NCBI GenBank assembly: GCA_001077715.1
Contig: CP011126.1
Span: 62,001 to 126,000 of the forward strand
Length of the DNA: 64,000 bases
Source of the DNA: Candidatus Coxiella mudrowiae
GTDB taxonomy: Bacteria; Pseudomonadota; Gammaproteobacteria; Coxiellales; Coxiellaceae
Reading direction: 5' to 3'
This document shows, piece by piece, positions 30,139 to 39,958 of this stretch. A program made the translations under genes and the position numbers. Within the stretch, counting starts at the first letter, position 1, and the number at the start of each line of letters is the position of its first letter. The notes beneath the pieces are model-generated. The model had not been told where the DNA came from and did no database searches. It worked only from the letters and a program-made list of their open reading frames with translations.

Positions 30139-30438
30139 TATTCCAAAAAATAGTTTTCGCTCCATAATTTTAAATCGTTCATTACTAATTTGATCTTCCG
30201 TTTGAGTGTGATACACGAAAAGTCGCGGTAGGTAAAAAAGGTTGGAAAACCAGCAAACAACAAATATAATATGGAAAGCGAGAATCCAGCGCATGTGCTG
30301 TATTGTACAAGGGCGGGAGCCTAAAGAATAAAAAATCCTTGGATGAGTTCGCTCCAAAATCTCTAAGCGGTAGAGTAACTGCAAATGTGAAAAATAAGCT
30401 AGTTGACGCTGATGTTCAATAATTAGATAATCCATTAC

Positions 30439-30849
30439 ATGGTAGATTTAGCGCGATCCCCCCTCTCCCAGCCTACCCTAATCTTTACTGACGCTGCAGC
30501 CTGTAAAGTGAAGGGACTCATTGATGAGGAAAATAATCCTCATCTAAATTTGCGGGTCTTTATCACTGGTGGTGGTTGTTCAGGATTTCAATATGGATTC
30601 ACTTTCGACGAAACCATAAACCCCGATGATTTGGTTATTGAGAAAGCCTTAGAGACAAAGGGAGAAGAGGATGAATATGGCGGGAGTGGCCAAGTAGGAT
30701 TGGTAAGGTTATTAGTTGATCCTTTAAGTCTTCAATACCTCAAAGGTGCTGAAATCGATTACCGTGAGGATATAAGTGGCGCCCAATTTGTGATTCGTAA
30801 CCCTAATGTAAAAACTACCTGCGGTTGCGGCTCTTCTTTTGCAGCGTGA
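30439..30849 (+). CDS. erpA: Iron-sulfur cluster insertion protein ErpA, with an extra loop
   Basis: A-type carrier that delivers Fe-S clusters to apo-enzymes. [13 protein letters not shown] carries Cys47, and [10 protein letters not shown] carries Cys128 and Cys130, the three cluster ligands. [18 protein letters not shown] is the standard core. It has 136 residues against about 114 in E. coli. The extra length is a polar Gly/Glu-rich loop (about residues 70-88, [13 protein letters not shown]) just before LLVDP, plus a longer N terminus. The 3' end overlaps the convergent rsmJ by 35 bp. The loop may be a lineage trait, as the frame is intact. Confidence 0.92.
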   Translation: MVDLARSPLSQPTLIFTDAAACKVKGLIDEENNPHLNLRVFITGGGCSGFQYGFTFDETINPDDLVIEKALETKGEEDEYGGSGQVGLVRLLVDPLSLQYLKGAEIDYREDISGAQFVIRNPNVKTTCGCGSSFAA

Positions 30850-31621
30850 TGACTGGCTTCAAGTCAGATATCAGATAGACATCGAATCGGCTGCTTTTGC
30901 CTTTGTAAAATACGGTGGGATTGGCATCCGTTAATTTAAGCGCTAATCTTGGGCGTTTAACAACGACGCGATATTTTGCTTTCTTTAAAGCGATCTCTAA
31001 GAGTTGGGGTGCATCTTCATCTTTACCTACTACATGACGTAATACCCGCATTTCTTTTTTTACGAGCGCAGATTTTTTTCCAATGGGATACATCGGGTCC
31101 GTATAAATAACATCGTAAGAAGTTTTAAGTTTTAAAAGATAACTTTGCGCTTCTGTTTCGATTAATTTTAATTTTAAGGACTTAAACCACTCAGCTGTTT
31201 GAGCGCGAGCTAAACCCTCTTTCAATAGTGCAGCGATAATGGGATTGCGTTCTAGCATAGTTACGTTACATCCGAGAGTAGCGAGAATAAAAGCGTCTCG
31301 GCCTAAGCCTGCTGTTAAATCTAAAACAGTAGGGTGGGAATAGGTTTTTAATCCAACAGCGCGAGCGATTAATTGGCCTCGGCGGCCACCTCCAAATAAG
31401 TGTCGATGAGCCAATGCTCCTTTAAGGAAATCTACATACACAGGACCGGGCGCTTTTGGATCGGTCGAACGCAGTTCAATATGAGAAGGCATGACAGTCA
31501 ATAAAATAGGATAATTCTTAGTAGTATGGGTAACCAAAGCCAATTTTAATTTGGTTGCAAGTTTTTCTGCATATTGTTGACGTGATTCGTCCAAGCAAGT
31601 AACGGCGATAGTATCAGTCAT
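30815..31621 (-). CDS. rsmJ: 16S rRNA (guanine1516-N2)-methyltransferase
   Basis: Methylates G1516 of 16S rRNA using S-adenosylmethionine. It has 268 residues. [20 protein letters not shown] then GQLIARAVG is the family-specific block before the fold. [19 protein letters not shown] (about 99-117) is SAM motif I, MLERNP motif II, and IYTDPMYP (the family's DPMFP-like motif IV) the catalytic loop. The C terminus overlaps erpA on the other strand. It lies ten bases downstream of gshB on the same strand, so probably shares its transcript. Confidence 0.93.
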   Translation of the reverse strand: MTDTIAVTCLDESRQQYAEKLATKLKLALVTHTTKNYPILLTVMPSHIELRSTDPKAPGPVYVDFLKGALAHRHLFGGGRRGQLIARAVGLKTYSHPTVLDLTAGLGRDAFILATLGCNVTMLERNPIIAALLKEGLARAQTAEWFKSLKLKLIETEAQSYLLKLKTSYDVIYTDPMYPIGKKSALVKKEMRVLRHVVGKDEDAPQLLEIALKKAKYRVVVKRPRLALKLTDANPTVFYKGKSSRFDVYLISDLKPVITLQKKSRNRR

Positions 31622-31631
31622 CCTTTAACTC

Positions 31632-32591
31632 TCAGTAAGTTTGTCGCGTATGGTTAAATTGTTTTTCCAGAAAATCGACGAATTGATCCGCGATATTGAT
31701 TTTAAATTGAGTTTCTAATTCTCGAATCCCGGTGGGACTGGTGACATTAATTTCTGTTAAATAATCCCCAATTACATCAAGGCCAACAAACCAAAGGCCT
31801 TTTTGACACAAGGTGGGCCCTACTTGTTGACATATCCATCGATCGTGATCAGTCAGTTCTTGTCCTACTCCTCTAGCACCTACCGCTAAATTTCCACGAA
31901 AATCGCCTTTCGCGGGAATTCGCGCTAAAGCATAAGGAATGGGTTCACCATTAATTAAAATTATTCGCTTATCGCCATCTTTAATGGCTGGAATAAATTG
32001 CTGTGCCATGACGAGCCGTTTTCCGTTGGCTGTCATTGTGTCAATAACGACAAAGACATTGGGATCCTGAGTGGTTAATCGAAAAATTGATTTACCTGCC
32101 ATTGCTCCGAGTGGTTTAATTATAATTTCTTTCTGTTCCTGGAGAAAGAGTTGTAATAACTCTTTACGCGAGGTGACCAAAGTTTTTGGTGTGCATTGAG
32201 GAAACCAACTAGCGAACAATTTTTCATTAGCATCTCGTAAACTCGCCGGTTTGTTTACCACAAACAATCCCTCTTTTTCAGCAAGTTCTAGCAAATACGT
32301 TAAATAAATATAAGACATATTAAAGGGTGGATCTTTTCGCATAAGAAAAATATCGAGCCCATTTAAGGGTTGGATATAGGGGGCGCTTAACTCAAACCAT
32401 GAAGAGGTGTTATCTTTCACCTGAAGACGGCGTATAAAAGCGTGGACTTTCCTATTTTGTAAAAAGATATCCGGTGCTTCCATGTAATGAAGTTCATAAT
32501 TTCTCGCTTGAAGCGCCAGTAACAGAGCAAAACTTGTGTCTTTATAGACATGAATGTTAGAGATAGGGTCCATGAGGATGCCAATTTTCAT
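31632..32591 (-). CDS. gshB: Glutathione synthetase
   Basis: Joins gamma-glutamylcysteine and glycine with ATP. It has 319 residues, the usual bacterial length. It begins KIGILMDPISNIHVYKDTSF. It then has DIFLMRKDPPFNMSYIYLTY, VVNKPASLRDANEKLF, the ATP-grasp segment EIIIKPLGAMAGKSIFRL, ALARIPAKGDFRGNLAVGAR and the metal/ATP site YLTEINVTSPTGIRELE. It follows gshA by 16 bases, so the two make glutathione as one unit. Everything expected is present; it has no sign of decay. Confidence 0.97.
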   Translation of the reverse strand: MKIGILMDPISNIHVYKDTSFALLLALQARNYELHYMEAPDIFLQNRKVHAFIRRLQVKDNTSSWFELSAPYIQPLNGLDIFLMRKDPPFNMSYIYLTYLLELAEKEGLFVVNKPASLRDANEKLFASWFPQCTPKTLVTSRKELLQLFLQEQKEIIIKPLGAMAGKSIFRLTTQDPNVFVVIDTMTANGKRLVMAQQFIPAIKDGDKRIILINGEPIPYALARIPAKGDFRGNLAVGARGVGQELTDHDRWICQQVGPTLCQKGLWFVGLDVIGDYLTEINVTSPTGIRELETQFKINIADQFVDFLEKQFNHTRQTY

Positions 32592-32607
32592 TGCAATCTA
32601 CTCTTTA

Positions 32608-33891
32608 TTAAATATTAAACAATACCAATTCACGAGCTGCCGCTAATGCGGCAAGACGTGCGATTGCGCCATAAACATAAAATCGGTTCACAGACTTATT
32701 AGTTTCACAGGGTGCGCTGCAAGGGGTGTCGAATGCCATAGGAATAAAATTCATCCCCGGGGTATTTAAATTTTCGTTGGGCCCGCGACCTTTATGAATA
32801 CGATAGAAACCACCGATTACATGACGACCGAATAAATATACGACAGGTTCAGCTACAGTATTTTCTTCTCCCGCTGTTTCAAAAGAATACACGCCTTCTT
32901 GGATAATCGCTTTAGTCACGGGGACGCCGCCTTTCGAAGTAGACATTCGTGTGCGTTGTTTACGATTCAGGTGACGCAGGGCTTCAGGTTCTTGAATCAT
33001 CATTACGCCCATTCCATAGGTCCCAGCATCTGCTTTAATAGCCAGAAATGGCTCTTCAGTAATATTGTATTGAGCATATTTTTTTTTAACAGCGCGCAGG
33101 ATACCTTCAGCACGGTTGACGAGGCATTCCTCGCCTTCTTTTTTAAGAAAATCAACTTCCGGACATTGATCGAAAAGAGTGCTAATCAACCACGGATCAA
33201 GGTTGATGAGGGAGGCGAATTCTTCGGAAACAGCTCCATAAGCTGTGAAGTGCCCTGACTTCAGGCGAGTTGCCCAGCCAAGCTGAGGGGCTGGCATGAT
33301 TCGTTGGTTCAGGTTTTGAAAAATATCGGAGATGTAGCCGGATAAGTCATTATTTAATATGACACAACAGGGGAAAAAATCCCTAACTCCCACTTGGTCT
33401 CCTTTGCATTCCAAAGGTTCAATCCGTAGTTTGCGGCCTGAAGGTAATTCATGAATTTGAAACTCGGGTAATGAAGAGTCCAACGAACCAATGCGCACCT
33501 CAAATCCTGAATTTTTCAAAATTTTCTGGAGCATGGCTAAACTTTCAAAATAATAGATGTTGCGGGAATGGCTCTCGGGGATGATGAGTAGACGTGTGAC
33601 ATCGGGGCAAATCTCCGCTATAGTGGCTTGCACAGCTTGGATGTAAAGTGGCATATAATCCGGATTTAGATTGTTGAAGCCGGCGGGAAAGAGATTGGTG
33701 TCTACCGGCGCCAATTTAAATCCTGAGTTGCGCAGGTCTACGGATGTATAAAAAGGCGGCGGTGTTTTTAACCATTGTTCGCGAAACCACGTTTCAATAT
33801 TTATTTGATGTTCGAGAAAGCGTTTTTCCAATTGGCGCAAGGGGCCAGTAAAAACAGAGGTAAATTCCAATGCAGTTGGGTTGGGAAGCAT
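32608..33891 (-). CDS. gshA: Glutamate-cysteine ligase (GshA, Acidithiobacillus type)
   Basis: Makes gamma-glutamylcysteine, the first and limiting step of glutathione synthesis. The 427-residue protein belongs to the smaller ATP-grasp-like GshA family (TIGR02049), not the E. coli type. Family blocks seen: YTSVDLRNSGFKLAPVDTNL, FPAGFNNLN, LLIIPESHSRNIYYFESLAM, FLAIKADAGTYGMGVMMIQE, then EPVVYLFGRHVIGGFYRIHK and NLNTPGMNFIP. It is first in the gshA-gshB-rsmJ group, with djlA divergent 180 bases away. The frame is intact. Confidence 0.92.
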   Translation of the reverse strand: MLPNPTALEFTSVFTGPLRQLEKRFLEHQINIETWFREQWLKTPPPFYTSVDLRNSGFKLAPVDTNLFPAGFNNLNPDYMPLYIQAVQATIAEICPDVTRLLIIPESHSRNIYYFESLAMLQKILKNSGFEVRIGSLDSSLPEFQIHELPSGRKLRIEPLECKGDQVGVRDFFPCCVILNNDLSGYISDIFQNLNQRIMPAPQLGWATRLKSGHFTAYGAVSEEFASLINLDPWLISTLFDQCPEVDFLKKEGEECLVNRAEGILRAVKKKYAQYNITEEPFLAIKADAGTYGMGVMMIQEPEALRHLNRKQRTRMSTSKGGVPVTKAIIQEGVYSFETAGEENTVAEPVVYLFGRHVIGGFYRIHKGRGPNENLNTPGMNFIPMAFDTPCSAPCETNKSVNRFYVYGAIARLAALAAARELVLFNI

Positions 33892-34085
33892 ACGTTAATT
33901 TCCTATGACATTGATTTTAAAATAGAATCATCAGAGAAGGCTCTGAACTTAGCGATTCCACCGGTTCGCGTGTTAATTAACTCCATTCTCATTTTTAACG
34001 CTAGTCTTTCCAGCATCGCTGATCTGGGGGGACTTACTTTCCTAGGGTTGTTCGATTTTAACGCAATTAATTGAGTGACAAGATA

Positions 34086-34898
34086 ATGAATTGGACTGGT
34101 AAAATCATTGGGATGCTCTTGGGCTTTTTTTTGGCTGGCCCGGTGGGCTTTATTGCCGGTTTGATTTTTGGTCATATTATTTTCGATCAAGGTTGGTTTC
34201 GCCAGTGGTTGCAATCGGTTTCTTCCTCTTGCTCCTCGCAAACTAAAGTGCAGGAAGTATTTTTTAATACCACTTTCCGCGTAATGGGTTTCGTAGCTAA
34301 ATCAGATGGCCGAGTTTCTGAAAATGAAATTCGTCAAGCTCGTCATGTAATGCAACAGATGGGATTGGACGATAACATGAAACGAGAAGCCATCCGTTTA
34401 TTTACTGAGGGCAAACAACCCAATTTCAACCTCGGTGTTGTTCTCAATCAATTGGGGAATACATGCCTCTTCCAACCAACTTTATTGCGAATGTTTTTGG
34501 AAATCCAGATTCAAATGGCTTATGCGGATGGGGGATGGATTAGTGAATATAAACGACAAGTATTGCAATATATTTGCGAACGTCTGGAGATAAATGGTTT
34601 CCAATATTATCAATTTGAACAACGCTTCCAAGCCGAACAAAACTATAAACGGTACCACCAAAAGTCCCCATCCAATCCCCATTCTCATTTAAACGATGCC
34701 TATAAAATATTAGGACTAACCATGAGCGCTACTAATTCTGAAATTAAAAAAACTTATCGACGCTTGATGAGTCAACATCACCCTGATAAATTGATGGCGA
34801 AAGGATTACCGCCTGAAATGATAAAAGTGGCTACTCAGAAGACTCAAAAAATTAAAAATGCTTACGAACAAATTCGAAAAGCCAGCGGAATGGCATGA
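34086..34898 (+). CDS. djlA: DnaJ-like membrane co-chaperone DjlA
   Basis: A membrane-anchored J-domain protein that stimulates DnaK at the inner membrane. I chose ATG 34086 (MNWTGKIIGMLLGFFLAGPV, the membrane segment with Gly-rich spacing); a TTG 15 bases upstream in frame is possible. The middle (FRVMGFVAKSDGRVSENEIR, then AYADGGWISEYKRQVL) is a TerB-like domain. The last 65 residues are the J domain (DAYKILGLTMSATNSEIKKT, YRRLMSQHHPDKLM with the HPD motif). It has about 270 residues, as in E. coli. Rpe follows ten bases later on the same strand. Confidence 0.93.
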   Translation: MNWTGKIIGMLLGFFLAGPVGFIAGLIFGHIIFDQGWFRQWLQSVSSSCSSQTKVQEVFFNTTFRVMGFVAKSDGRVSENEIRQARHVMQQMGLDDNMKREAIRLFTEGKQPNFNLGVVLNQLGNTCLFQPTLLRMFLEIQIQMAYADGGWISEYKRQVLQYICERLEINGFQYYQFEQRFQAEQNYKRYHQKSPSNPHSHLNDAYKILGLTMSATNSEIKKTYRRLMSQHHPDKLMAKGLPPEMIKVATQKTQKIKNAYEQIRKASGMA

Positions 34899-34943
34899 AA
34901 ATAAAAAATGATCCCATTTCTCGGTCAGCTGGATTGGGATAGC

Positions 34944-35621
34944 ATGAGCAGAGAGTTTTTGAAAAAAAAAATTATTTCTGCATCAATTTTATCAGCTAAT
35001 TTCGCTTGCTTAGGAGAAGAAGTAAAGCAAGTTGTAGAAGCTGGCGTTGACTATATTCATTTTGATGTGATGGATCATCATTTTGTGCCTAATTTAAGTT
35101 TTGGTCCTGTAGTATGCGAAGCGTTGCGTAAAGCCGGAATTGCTGTTCCAATTGATGTTCATCTGATGGTGAAAAAGCCGAACGATTTTATAAAAGCGTT
35201 TGCGAATGCTGGCGCCAATTTGATTACCTTTCATCCCGAAACATCAAAAAATATCGAGAAAACACTAGCATTAATTGATAAAGCGGGGATGCAAAAGGGA
35301 CTTGCTTTTAATCCAGAGCAATCAGTATTGTTGCCACATACTATTTTAAAAGAAGTTGATTTAATTTTACTTATGTCGGTTAATCCAGGTTTTGCAGACC
35401 AATTTTTTATAACAAAAAGTTTGGAAAAAATCACGATCACAAGACAATTGTTAGAAGAATTGAAGAGCAATGCGATGCTTGGGATCGATGGTGGAATAAA
35501 ATTAAATAATATTGGAGCGGTTTCTCAAGCTGGAACTGATTTCTTTGTAATAGGCTCTGGATTGTTTCATGCTTCGAACTATCAAAAAGAAATTAAAGCC
35601 ATTCGACAACAATTGATTTAG
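34944..35621 (+). CDS. rpe: Ribulose-phosphate 3-epimerase
   Basis: Interconverts ribulose 5-phosphate and xylulose 5-phosphate; metal-dependent TIM barrel. ISASILSANFACLGEEVK, YIHFDVMDHHFVPNLSFGP, IDVHLMVKKP, LILLMSVNPGFADQFF and GIDGGIKLNNI are the family blocks, with metal-binding His/Asp residues in DVMDHHF, VHLMV and the catalytic Asp of GIDGGI. The usual GFGGQ loop reads GFADQ. I chose ATG 34944 (MSREFLKKK); an ATG at 34908 adds twelve unconserved residues. It probably shares a transcript with djlA and serves the same pathway as rpiA. Confidence 0.93.
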   Translation: MSREFLKKKIISASILSANFACLGEEVKQVVEAGVDYIHFDVMDHHFVPNLSFGPVVCEALRKAGIAVPIDVHLMVKKPNDFIKAFANAGANLITFHPETSKNIEKTLALIDKAGMQKGLAFNPEQSVLLPHTILKEVDLILLMSVNPGFADQFFITKSLEKITITRQLLEELKSNAMLGIDGGIKLNNIGAVSQAGTDFFVIGSGLFHASNYQKEIKAIRQQLI

Positions 35622-35647
35622 GATTAGGAAGAGGAAAAACTTAGCAA

Positions 35648-36295
35648 TTAAATCCAATAAGCCAGAGTTGTCATAACTTTGGCATGGAGGCCCATTAATT
35701 TTTTTATGGTATAAGGCAATTCTTTTGCCCCTGCCGATTTTGCTTTTTGCCCATGTGAGACTTCATCTTTTTGCATTTGTTCCACAATTTTCCGGCTTTT
35801 AACATCAACAGAGGAAAGTTTGTGTAAATGATTTTCTAAATGTGCCTCGACTTGTTTTTCTGTTTCTTCAACAAAACCAAGGCTCCACAGATCCCCCGAT
35901 GCACCTGCTAATAGTCCTATGAGAAAGGCATTGGAGTACCAAAAAATATTTAAATAACTAGTGTATCCCCCCAATTCCTCTATGCGATCTTTGCACCATG
36001 CTAAATGATCAGTTTCTTCCTCAACCGCTGTTGCTAACATCGATTGGACCGCTGAATTTTGAGATAAAATCATTTGTCCGCGATAAAGCGCTTGAGCACA
36101 TATTTCTCCACTATGGTTCACTCGCATACACCCAATACTGTTCTGTTTTTCGGAATGGGTAAGAACTGGTTCGGAAAGCTCCTTTGCTGGGCTTTGCCGG
36201 CGGGCTCTGGATTGATTAAATACGGTTTCTACAAAATTATGATATTGTAGAATGACCTCATCAAGGACCGAATAATGGCGGAGATTATTGCGCAT
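35648..36295 (-). CDS. coq7: Ubiquinone biosynthesis hydroxylase (di-iron, Coq7)
   Basis: Hydroxylates demethoxyubiquinol in ubiquinone synthesis, a membrane-associated step. It has 215 residues. The di-iron ligands are visible in order: NHSGEICAQALYRGQ (Glu), EEETDHLAWCKDRI (Glu and His), EKQVEAHLENHL (Glu) and QKDEVSHGQKA (Glu and His). YSNAFLIGLLAGASGDLWSL is the membrane-interfacing helix pair. The gene is convergent with rpe, 26 bases apart. Oxygen-dependent ubiquinone synthesis implies a retained aerobic respiratory chain, and it uses chorismate, which fits the surviving aro genes. Confidence 0.95.
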   Translation of the reverse strand: MRNNLRHYSVLDEVILQYHNFVETVFNQSRARRQSPAKELSEPVLTHSEKQNSIGCMRVNHSGEICAQALYRGQMILSQNSAVQSMLATAVEEETDHLAWCKDRIEELGGYTSYLNIFWYSNAFLIGLLAGASGDLWSLGFVEETEKQVEAHLENHLHKLSSVDVKSRKIVEQMQKDEVSHGQKAKSAGAKELPYTIKKLMGLHAKVMTTLAYWI

Positions 36296-36360
36296 ATTTA
36301 CTCTGCGGGATTAATTTAAGTACTTTTACACCGTAAAACTTTTTTCCATCTGCCGGAAAG

Positions 36361-36968
36361 TCATAAGCTACACGCGCTTTGCTCGCTAATGCATAAGCAT
36401 TGCAACCATCTTTTAATTGTTGTGAGAAAACCAGTCGTTAATAGTCGATAACGATGATGCGGTAATTTTACCGCATAGGGGAAATCTAAAATTTGCAAGG
36501 CACCTACATGCGGATAATTGTTTGTAATGTCTTGGTACCCCGACGCTGATTTTAATTCCTTCTTAGAAATTAAGACTGGAAAAGTAATGAATTGCTCCGT
36601 TGGCATTACCAGAAAATACCCTGTTCATTGATCCGCGATGTAAACATAATCTGAATGAATAACGTCAAGAGTATTATAGCGACGAATTTCTTTAAAAATC
36701 CCCCATCCGTTAATTTAAAGAAAGTTAAAGACTGCTGGCAGACGCTCTGCTTAACCAAGAGGTTTTGGACGGAAATTTTATAATTAGCAAAGAGTTCTTT
36801 TAATTTGCATTTCGATTTATTAATGCCTTTAATACAGCTAGCAGCCTTTTCATGATCAATATCACCCTTAAAATTAGGCGTGTTCTTGATTTCTACGAAG
36901 GCAGAAAAGGTAAAAGCACTGAAGAGAACTGTTCTTATTAACCACTGAGTTAACCACCGAGCGTTCAT
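36361..36968 (-). pseudogene. Exported hypothetical protein, frameshifted
   Basis: The upstream piece (36968-36606, 120 residues) starts with a Sec-like signal (MNARWLTQWLIRTVLFSAFT then FSAFVEIKNTP) and has four Cys residues. It stops where a second frame (36606-36361) begins, YPHVGALQILDFPYAVKLPH. The two overlap by one base, but the second lacks a ribosome site, so one broken gene is more likely than two. I recognise no family. From 36300 to 36360 a Lys-rich remnant continues. Confidence 0.4.
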
Positions 36969-37077
36969 GGGAAATCTCTACTATTTTATCTAGATTATTT
37001 TAATCATATGTCAAACATATGTCAAAAATTGTTTTTATGACAAGCATTTTGAAAGAAAGAAACGCCCGGCGTTAAAA

Positions 37078-37106
37078 CTGACAAATATCTAGAAATCTCA
37101 TATACT
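37078..37106 (+). promoter_or_regulatory. Sigma-70-type promoter for parC
   Basis: CTGACA (37078-37083, 5 of 6) and TATACT (37101-37106, 5 of 6) are separated by an ideal 17 bp, 32 bases before the start codon. Confidence 0.6.
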
Positions 37107-37137
37107 CCTATCACTTAACCAATTGATATCTTTTTTT

Positions 37138-39381
37138 ATGGTAGATAATAATATACGTGTCATTATTGAGCAGCAGCCTTTAGCAGAATTCACTGAAAAA
37201 GCCTATCTCGATTATTCCATGTCAGTAATATTGGATCGCGCGCTTCCCCATATTTCTGATGGGCTAAAGCCAGTTCAGCGGCGTATCATCTATGCCATGT
37301 CAGAATTAGGCTTAAAATCAACCGCTAAGTATAAAAAGTCCGCGCGAACGGTGGGGGACGTTCTCGGTAAATTTCATCCTCACGGAGATACAGCTTGTTA
37401 TGAAGCAATGGTACTAATGGCGCAACCATTTTCGTATCGCTATCCCTTTGTGGACGGACAGGGGAACTTGGGGAGCCCTGACGATCCCAAATCCTTCGCA
37501 GCGATGCGTTATACAGAAGCCCGACTTTCTTCGTATGCTCAGCTTTTATTGGCTGAACTCGAAGAGGGGACTGTGGATTGGATCTCTAATTTTGATGGCA
37601 CATTACAAGAACCGGTCCTTTTGCCGGCTCGATTACCCAATGTGTTATTAAATGGGACATCAGGGATTGCAGTAGGTATGGCAACAGATATCCCTCCCCA
37701 TAACCTTGCTGAGGTAGTAGATGCCTGCGTGCATTTATTGGATAACCCCGAGGCCACTTTAAAAGAAGTGATGAAATTTATCCAAGGGCCTGACTATCCA
37801 ACGTCTGCCGAAATTATCACTCCTATTAGTGAAATTCGAACCATCTATCGAACAGGCCAAGGAAGCTTGCGTATGCGCGCAACGTATCGGAGAGAAAATG
37901 GGGAAGTTGTAATTTCCGCTTTACCGCATCAAGTTTCAGGTAATAGAATTTTAGAGCAGATTGCAGCGCAGATGCTTTCTAAAAAGTTACCTACTGTGAG
38001 TGATATTCGCGATGAGTCAGATCATGAAAATCCCACGCGGCTTGTTATTTCTCCTCGCTCTAATCGGGTGGACATTGATGAGCTTATGGCGCATTTTTTT
38101 GCCACAACAGATTTAGAGCACAGTTATCGGGTTAATTTAAACGTTATAGGAGTCGACGGACGGCCGCAAGTTAAAGACTTGCTGTCTCTTTTGAAAGAAT
38201 GGTTGGAGTATCGAATGCAGACCATTCGGAAACGGTTACAATATCGATTGGAGATCGTTATTGAACGATTGCACATCCTGGATGGATTGATTATTGCCTT
38301 TTTGAATTTAGACGAAATTATTGCGATTATTCGCCAAGAAGATAAGCCGAAACCTGCTTTAATGAAACAATTTAAACTAAGCGAAAAGCAAGCTGATGCC
38401 ATTCTCGAAATTAAATTACGTCAATTGGCTAAACTCGAAGAAAAGAAAATTCGTGAAGAACAGACGCGATTAGCTCAAGAACGCGATGAGATCGAAAAAA
38501 CCTTAGCATCAAAAACAAAATTAAAAAAATTGATTCGATCGGAATTAATTTCCGATAAAAAAAATTATGACAATGGGCGTCGATCTCCTTTAATTGAAAG
38601 ACCTGTTGCAAAAGCCATTCGCGAAGAAGAAATGATTCCATCGGAGCCCATTACCGTGGTTTTATCAAAAAAAGGTTGGGTTCGCGCGGCAAAAGGACAC
38701 GATATTGATGGCAGGGGGCTGAATTATCGTTCAGGAGATGAATTTTTAATTCAAGCCCAAGGCCGCACCAATGAGCTGGTTATTTTTTTAGATTCAGCTG
38801 GGAAAAGCTATTCATTACCAGCGCACACATTGCCGTCCGCTCGGGGGCTAGGTGAACCCTTAACAGTTCGATTGAAACCCGAAGCTGGTGCTCAATTTGT
38901 GGCAGTTTTAATGGGTAAAAATAAAGATCTTTTCTTGTTAACTTCTGACGCCGGTTATGGATTTTTAACGACTCTAGCTAATTTATATGTAAAAAGTCGA
39001 AGTGGGAAAAGTGTAATTAAAGTCCCCAAAGGAGCACAAGTGATGGAACCTCTGTGGGTGACAGATAAAGAATCGCAATATCTCGCAGCTATTACTTCGG
39101 AAGGACGGTTGCTAGTATTCCCCATCTCTGAATTACCCGAATTACCAAAAGGAAAAGGTAATAAAATCATTCAGATTCCTCCCGCACGTTTGGTGAACCG
39201 CGAAGAATATTGTGTAGCGTTAGCATTATTGAATGAGAATAGCACCTTGATTCTTTATTCGGGAAAACGACAACTAACGCTGAGAACCAGTGATTTAACC
39301 AATTTTCAAGGTGAACGAGGATGCCGAGGTAATAAACTGCCTCGAGGCTTTCACAAGGTGGATAGTGTGAGTGTGGTTTAA
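37138..39381 (+). CDS. parC: DNA topoisomerase IV subunit A
   Basis: Breaks and rejoins DNA to unlink sister chromosomes, with ParE as ATPase partner (not in this window). From ATG 37138 it has 747 residues, typical of Par[21 protein letters not shown], then [13 protein letters not shown], is the conserved start. [10 protein letters not shown] carries catalytic Tyr125. [15 protein letters not shown] is the quinolone-contact region, with Thr85 where E. coli has Ser80. [10 protein letters not shown] ends the beta-pinwheel. A second ATG at 37123 is in frame but adds only MISFF. It has its own promoter and no damage, as expected of an essential gene. Confidence 0.96.
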   Translation: MVDNNIRVIIEQQPLAEFTEKAYLDYSMSVILDRALPHISDGLKPVQRRIIYAMSELGLKSTAKYKKSARTVGDVLGKFHPHGDTACYEAMVLMAQPFSYRYPFVDGQGNLGSPDDPKSFAAMRYTEARLSSYAQLLLAELEEGTVDWISNFDGTLQEPVLLPARLPNVLLNGTSGIAVGMATDIPPHNLAEVVDACVHLLDNPEATLKEVMKFIQGPDYPTSAEIITPISEIRTIYRTGQGSLRMRATYRRENGEVVISALPHQVSGNRILEQIAAQMLSKKLPTVSDIRDESDHENPTRLVISPRSNRVDIDELMAHFFATTDLEHSYRVNLNVIGVDGRPQVKDLLSLLKEWLEYRMQTIRKRLQYRLEIVIERLHILDGLIIAFLNLDEIIAIIRQEDKPKPALMKQFKLSEKQADAILEIKLRQLAKLEEKKIREEQTRLAQERDEIEKTLASKTKLKKLIRSELISDKKNYDNGRRSPLIERPVAKAIREEEMIPSEPITVVLSKKGWVRAAKGHDIDGRGLNYRSGDEFLIQAQGRTNELVIFLDSAGKSYSLPAHTLPSARGLGEPLTVRLKPEAGAQFVAVLMGKNKDLFLLTSDAGYGFLTTLANLYVKSRSGKSVIKVPKGAQVMEPLWVTDKESQYLAAITSEGRLLVFPISELPELPKGKGNKIIQIPPARLVNREEYCVALALLNENSTLILYSGKRQLTLRTSDLTNFQGERGCRGNKLPRGFHKVDSVSVV

Positions 39382-39404
39382 AATGTAAAAAAAATTTTTG
39401 GAGA

Positions 39405-39958
39405 ATGATAATGTACCCTCCTTGCTACATAAAAGACACATTACTAAAAGATGAAAAATTAGTTTTTACTAGGCCTCATGGAATTATTTGCGCCCCGAGA
39501 GTTTCGGCTCTGATAGTTGCTTTTTTATTTTATGTGTACAGGCCCTCTTATTTTCTCTTTTGTTCCAATCTTTTTTTGGGGGGTGGTTATGCCTTATATG
39601 AAATTTGTGGTTTTATTGCATTAATAATAGGAATTTATTGGTTAATCTCAGCTTATTTCCTATCGGACTTCGAAATACGGAATAACGGACAAGCGGGTCA
39701 TTATGAAAAAGGGCTGGATCTGCCCACAATTCGTTGGAAATTTTCTTGCGTCGTTTAGAAGGAGTCGATGTTAATCAAACCGTTACAGGAAATATTTTGA
39801 ATTACGGAACTTTGGTTATTACGGAAATGGGTGGTACTCATAATTTTTATACTAATGTTCTAAAGCCACTTAAATTCCGACGTTGTATCCAACGTCAAGT
39901 CAACTTGCTGATTTATAAAAAGAAGAGACTGGTGGTAGGCAATCTTAGAGAATGGTGA
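39405..39958 (+). pseudogene. PH-domain membrane protein (YdbS/DUF304-like), frameshifted
   Basis: A first frame (39405-39758) gives PPCYIKDTLLKDEKLVFTRP, two membrane stretches (ALIVAFLFYVY, ICGFIALIIGIYWLISAYFL) and then loses register at IRW. A second frame (to 39958) continues FLRRLEGVDVNQTVTGNILN, YGTLVITEMGG and PLKFRRCIQRQVN, the bacterial PH domain. One frameshift near 39740 separates them, so it may be a recent loss. The function of this family is unknown. Confidence 0.65.

Larger units (their letters stand above)
29828..30294 (-). pseudogene. hemJ: Protoporphyrinogen oxidase HemJ, killed by tandem duplications
   Basis: The start MRWILAFHIIFVVCWFSNLF, then YLPRLFVYHTQT and RFKIMERKLFFGIMM, is canonical HemJ (UPF0093), a membrane enzyme of heme synthesis. 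Right after FFGIMM a triplicated CCGGGCAT-type segment (30100-30138) throws the frame, and a 19-bp tandem duplication (29995-30032) throws it again before GSVALFWVFHFIYAKYLL. An in-frame TGA after QFYR precedes the family C terminus FNEIPTVLLILIVILAIIKP. Removing the duplications restores a nearly complete protein, so inactivation looks recent. Confidence 0.85.

Noticed and set aside
33903-34241. Minus-strand frame between gshA and djlA, and the plus-strand frame over the same spacer
   Set aside because: Both overlap the starts of gshA or djlA and have no recognisable motif; the spacer is better read as the divergent promoter region.
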